From positions 7,584,565 to 7,648,564 of the forward strand of contig JAKZAN010000001.1 in the NCBI GenBank assembly GCA_023053545.1: a DNA stretch of 64,000 bases. Direction: 5' to 3'. The DNA comes from Lepidurus packardi (taxonomy: Eukaryota > Arthropoda > Branchiopoda > Notostraca > Triopsidae). The translations under genes were made by a program, and so were the position numbers. Under the pieces are notes generated by a model. That model did not search any database and was not told the DNA's origin. It saw only the letters and a list, made by a program, of their open reading frames with translations. Shown piece by piece: positions 60,201 to 64,000 of this stretch. Within the stretch, counting starts at the first letter, position 1. Each line of letters begins with the position of its first letter.

Positions 60201-60471
60201 GCGGGGCCGGGGAGGTCGACGCCGTAAAGAAAAGGGGCGTGGCTTCATCACTGCCGGCATCAGGGTCCGTTAGCACGTACGCTACCACCGTGGCAGCGGT
60301 TGTAGTCAAGTCTTGGGCACTAGCCAGCTCTCCTCCTGACACAGGGTGGACGGAAGTCGTACTACTACTGTCATCATCCAAGTTCAGAGTAATAGAACTG
60401 GATTCGGGATGATACACATCCCAAATGGTGGTCGCCAAGGGCAGATGGAGCTTAATCACGTCACTCCCCAT
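51211..60471 (-). CDS. Prenylated CAAX-box protein of unknown function
   Basis: Four coding exons with long introns join in perfect phase: 59858-60471, 57460-57678, 54242-54445 and 51211-51625, exactly 484 codons, so 483 residues. An in-frame stop precedes the ATG at 60471. The protein is Ser/Thr/Pro-rich and probably disordered. The tail KKKGKCQCCVVM has a CAAX box (CVVM) with two further Cys and a Lys run, fitting prenylation, palmitoylation and plasma-membrane binding. This tail resembles paralemmin (a Cys-rich CAAX end after basic residues), but I see no other clear paralemmin feature. RVSF, spanning the first coding junction, and RVTF in the third exon fit the PP1-docking pattern (K/R)VxF. 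These roles are inference. Its introns of 2.2-3.0 kb contrast with the compact neighbours, suggesting complex regulation. Confidence 0.8.
54477..54557. repeat. 30-base tandem repeat in an intron of the CAAX-protein gene
   Basis: Period exactly 30 bases, about 2.7 copies, unit close to ATTATATTATATTACTACC followed by GGAGTTTGAAA. It lies about 30 bases upstream of the exon 54242-54445 acceptor. Confidence 0.9.
56015..56031. repeat. Run of 17 G
   Basis: Uninterrupted poly-G in a long intron of the CAAX-protein gene. Its length is likely variable and error-prone in sequencing. Confidence 0.95.
59122..59134. repeat. Run of 13 C
   Basis: Uninterrupted poly-C in the first coding intron of the CAAX-protein gene. 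Confidence 0.95.
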
Positions 60472-60515
60472 TCGTGGTTGCCAGCATTACTCTTGTGATA
60501 TCCAAGAATGGGCAC
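60472..60515 (-). other. Probable 5' untranslated part of the CAAX-protein gene
   Basis: On the minus strand a good acceptor (TATGACAG) ends at 60516, giving 44 untranslated bases before the ATG, with an in-frame stop. A donor-like CGG/GTGAGTC on the same strand at 61485/61486 could be the end of the preceding untranslated exon. Transcript evidence would be needed to join them. Confidence 0.45.
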
Positions 60516-63500
60516 CTGTCATACAAAGACAAGGAAAGAAAGGAATGAAAAATGAAAATACAATATTAGGAACCATTTAATTTGACTTTCTCTCCCAAGT
60601 TCCAATCTCGGTCCATCAATGTTCGCTGAAGCAACTCAAAATCGCAACGAACACGACAGTATCACAAAACGCAACGGGTCAGGTACTAAGAGGCGAGCGT
60701 GTTGCAGTTTACATTCGTGCCAGTTACTAAGGAAGTAGAACGTGGAACATGTCAGATAACTTCCTGTTGGTGCAAAAACCATTCTTGTGCTGCGAAGACT
60801 CAGGTGGCAGAAACTTGGTGACAGTAGCTTTTTTATCTACTTTTTATATCTCGCTTTTCTTTCGGTCTTTCTGTTCCTGACTGGCTGTTTTCTTTCCATA
60901 AAAAACAAAACGAGTAAGTGAAGCAGCTTTTTAGGACCGTGTCGTTGTTGGCATTGGTCCCATCGTTCTTCGCTCCCCAAACTCCAATCGTCTTTATCTC
61001 ATCGTCCATTTCTTTTTCTTGTGCTTCCCGTCTTTACCCTCTCGCTCACTCCCTGAGAGGGAGCCTTTAAGCCAGCAGATGCGGGCGTTTGGCTCGTGCT
61101 CTATATATGCGTAGGGATGCTAATCTTGGAATTCCGGAGGACCAAGTAAAAATGAACAGGATAGGAAAGGACTTGGTGTGGTCTCTATGGGGTTCTTAGA
61201 CGCGTGTCACCGGGCATAAGATGGAAGTCTAGCAAATTTCTCAACACGTTGTAAGATAAAACTCGCAGGGCCATTAAGAGACGGAAGATAGATAACACAC
61301 TGACGTCATCACACTAGCAAAACCAGAAAGACCATTGGCGAATGAGATGCAAATAAAAGGTGAAATAAACTCGAAAGGAGGAACTAACAAGGCGCAGCAA
61401 GCGAAATCGAAACTCACGATTTTTTAGATTGTCCGAGTCCAAGATCAAAACTCGCCAACTGAAAAAGAAATAAGAGAGGACTCACCCGAGTGTGTCGTCG
61501 CTAAATGAAAGGATCAGGAGCCGCGAAATGAATTTACGGGTGATACATACAGAAGTGCTATATCTGCCAAATCTAAGGCGCACGAAGAATTAGGCAAATC
61601 CCCCAACGCAGTAATTAAAAAAAGTCGTTATTCGTGACCGTAAAGGGCGGAGCTTTGAATAAATCTAAAGCTTGTCGAATGGCAGAACAAGTGAGATAAA
61701 TAAAACATGGAGTGCACAACTGCGCGGCAGTTTTTGGTAATGGGGCGCAAAATAAGAAGGGGTTGTCTCTTTGGCTTTTCGCTTGGGTTCTGACGTCACA
61801 GTGGTTTTATTGATCCGTGCACTACACAAGGCTCACGGCTTGTTTATTACTGGTGCATTCCCTATGCAAGTTTACGACGTGAAATCCCCGTACACGGCAG
61901 TTTAACTTGGGACTTTTTGGTCGGTTTTCTGGACTTAGGTGCAAAAACTCGAAACGGACGAGCTGATCAGCGAACGCAGGGTAGACTAGCGTGATGCAGG
62001 TTTGAGGCTTTTCCGGTGAGGAATAGGCAGGGGGTTTTATACGTGTATTTGCCGCGTCCGCCGGTTGCACTGAGCTCGAACTCGGCAATGAACCAGCCTT
62101 CGTTTGCGTTAGTCACTAGCGTTCCATTCTGTTGTAAAGTTGGCGGAACCACGGGCGGCCGTTGAGAGGGGCGGTTCCATGACGTCATGACGTCTCCGCC
62201 TCTTCTGATACAACGTCCAAAATTTCGTTCATGGGAGTCTTCCAAGACATTTGTAGACAAGAACTCAAGTGCCAAGATTTTGATAAGTGATAAGAAGGCA
62301 AACAGCTGATGACTTGCAAATTAGTAGCGATGTTATAACACTGGCAGCCCGAAACAGGGAACATTAGCACTGTCCTGGCAACGATTTTCCGTCTTAAATC
62401 AAATTAGATTGGAATCACAAGAGTAAATCCCATTTACGTGATTTTATGATTGACTAAGTGCCTTACTGATCCTAATTTGTGGTACAGTTTGCGATATAAC
62501 TTTCCTCTAGACACCACTTTTTTCTTGTAACGCACCCAAAACTTTTGCAATTTCGCATAAATTTCGTATAATAATGCTAATAACATTTGATAATAACACA
62601 AGTTTGCAAGGCAAAACTATCGATGCGCTTTCCAATAAATTAAAACGATCTTATATTTCTATTTGACTTTGATTTAATCAATTTATCTTTTGGAGAAGTC
62701 CCGAAGTTTATATTTAATACTTCTGAAGATAACGTAGTAAAAACATTTATTAGTTCTGAGCAAAGGTTTATTACTTTTGGGGGGATACAACAATAAACAT
62801 TCTAATAAGGAGTTTTTTGTACTTATATGGTAAAAGTAAATATTCGCATTTCCTGGTGAACACGACAACTTTCTGCGAAAAAGTTTTACTTCGTTTTTGC
62901 GTTTCCTGTATTTCCCTTATTCCCTCGCGCACGCACATGGCCATGTCGTCTCCGGCAAAGGAAAGAGAACTGAGTATGGGGGGCTTTTAACGCAAATCAG
63001 GTGGGCGGAAAGGGTTTAAAAAAGCGCCGTCCTTGGAGACACGCTCGATCGTGTCAAGCTTCCCATCTTTCAGGTGTCGAACATGCTGTGCATCTAATTG
63101 CTTTGTCAATGTTGCTTTAAAGGTTTGATACAAAAGAAGTTAACGATTCTGTATTGTTCTTTCGTCTAGCTATTAAGTGCTCAAATAGCGCAGGAGCTTG
63201 GCACTCAATTCTTTTTCTTTTTTTTCCGGTAACTGTTATATTCCTTTTATCTTTCGTTGCGGAGGTAAATAAAGCCCGGTGAAAGGGGAACGAGAGGTTG
63301 ATAAACAAAAGAAAAATATAGATGGGTCCAGGGTCCATTAGGGTCAACCCTAGGGTTGCCAAGAGTTCGAACGTCAATTAGTTGCCTATTTGCTGTGGTT
63401 ATTTTCTTCTTCTGTTTCACTTTGCAAGACTGACCGATGTCCGTCAGGGAAGCATTTAAGACCCGAGCAACTGCTATTGTGTAAACAAGCGGATAGATTC

Positions 63501-64000
63501 CATTTGTGCGTGACTTTTGCGTCAATCTTCGTTATAGGCAGTGAACGCTATCGACAAATTACGTATGGGTGGTGGGGGATCAGGGCAAGTAATATAAGAT
63601 CTTTAATTTTCTGTACAACATGATCCCTGTTTGTACGATTAAGATAACGAACGAGTACATGCGATGCAATCGAGTAGGAAAGGGAAGAAAAACCTAACTC
63701 TTCCACTCTCTAAGAATATTACATTGCATGATCATGTATGCTAATCTAATAAAAAAAATATTATTAATATTAAAGAAGTATTATTAATACTAAGAAATAA
63801 TATTATTATTATTAGCTACAGTTCTACTTTCCAGCCCCTTACAACTATGTTAGGAAAGCGAAGGTTGCTGTTATGTTATGCGTGACACATGCCGTTACTG
63901 GAGGGAAAAGCTTGTGATTCTCGCATGGCAGCCGAGGACTCTTGGTGGGGTTCGCTAAAGGGCGTGCTTGTGTGCAAGAATGCGGATCATTTCAAAGGCG
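60516..64000. other. Region upstream of the CAAX-protein gene, no coding gene supported
   Basis: About 3.5 kb with no conserved frame. A TATAAAA-like motif on the minus strand near 62036-62043 and the donor at about 61486 make this a plausible promoter and first-exon region. The last 1 kb is AT-rich with TTATTAATA runs near 63750-63810. Confidence 0.4.

Noticed and set aside
59854-60471. Opposite-strand open frame at 60158-60412
   Set aside because: It is antisense to the first coding exon of the CAAX-protein gene, whose exon phases close exactly.

Overview
Organism and general character. This is nuclear DNA of an invertebrate animal. Genes are split by many short GT-AG introns (mostly 50-80 bases), are densely packed on both strands, and sit among DNA transposons. 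A NIT-FHIT fusion gene (the invertebrate arrangement), a DUF4806 gene, KRBA2/Ginger-type integrase genes and an insect-type F envelope remnant together suggest an arthropod, most plausibly a small crustacean such as a branchiopod. The species is inference; there is no bacterial or organellar gene.

Layout. 1.7-4.1 kb: monoglyceride lipase (+). 6.0-9.5 kb: PTPDC1-like phosphatase (-). 10.77-17.33 kb: a complete 6.6-kb CACTA-like transposon with a DUF4806 gene and a broken transposase. 17.9-19.8 kb: NitFhit (+), tail to tail with HSPA14 (-, 19.8-21.9 kb). 22.1-30.5 kb: the proteasome scaffold ECM29 (-), with two related MITEs in its introns. 30.57-43.41 kb: a 12.8-kb DNA transposon with 15-bp terminal inverted repeats and a 4-bp ACAC target duplication, inserted 88 bp before the ECM29 start codon. 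44.1-46.5 kb: a YIPF1/2-like Golgi gene (+) whose first exons are shared with ADAT3, read through its third intron. 46.6-49.3 kb: AIMP2 and FARSA (-). 51.2-60.5 kb: a long-intron gene (-) for a 483-residue prenylated CAAX protein of unknown function. No further gene is visible to 64 kb.

The most unusual region is the 12.8-kb element. It joins, between matching ends, an integrase of the KRBA2/Ginger class carrying cysteine-rich CXC modules and a PHD finger; a decayed class-I fusion envelope gene of the insect errantivirus/baculovirus F type on the opposite strand; and about 2.2-2.4-kb internal inverted repeats, each holding an identical small membrane-protein gene with a PSI-like domain. I know of no described Ginger-type element with a fusogen, so this is the best candidate for a new system. 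The alternative is that the envelope gene is a nested remnant.

How the host genes relate. Several serve translation and protein quality control: FARSA and AIMP2 (aminoacylation and multisynthetase scaffold), ADAT3 (tRNA wobble editing), HSPA14 (ribosome-associated Hsp70) and ECM29 (proteasome). Coding joins were checked by intron phase; where an exon set could not be closed this is stated.
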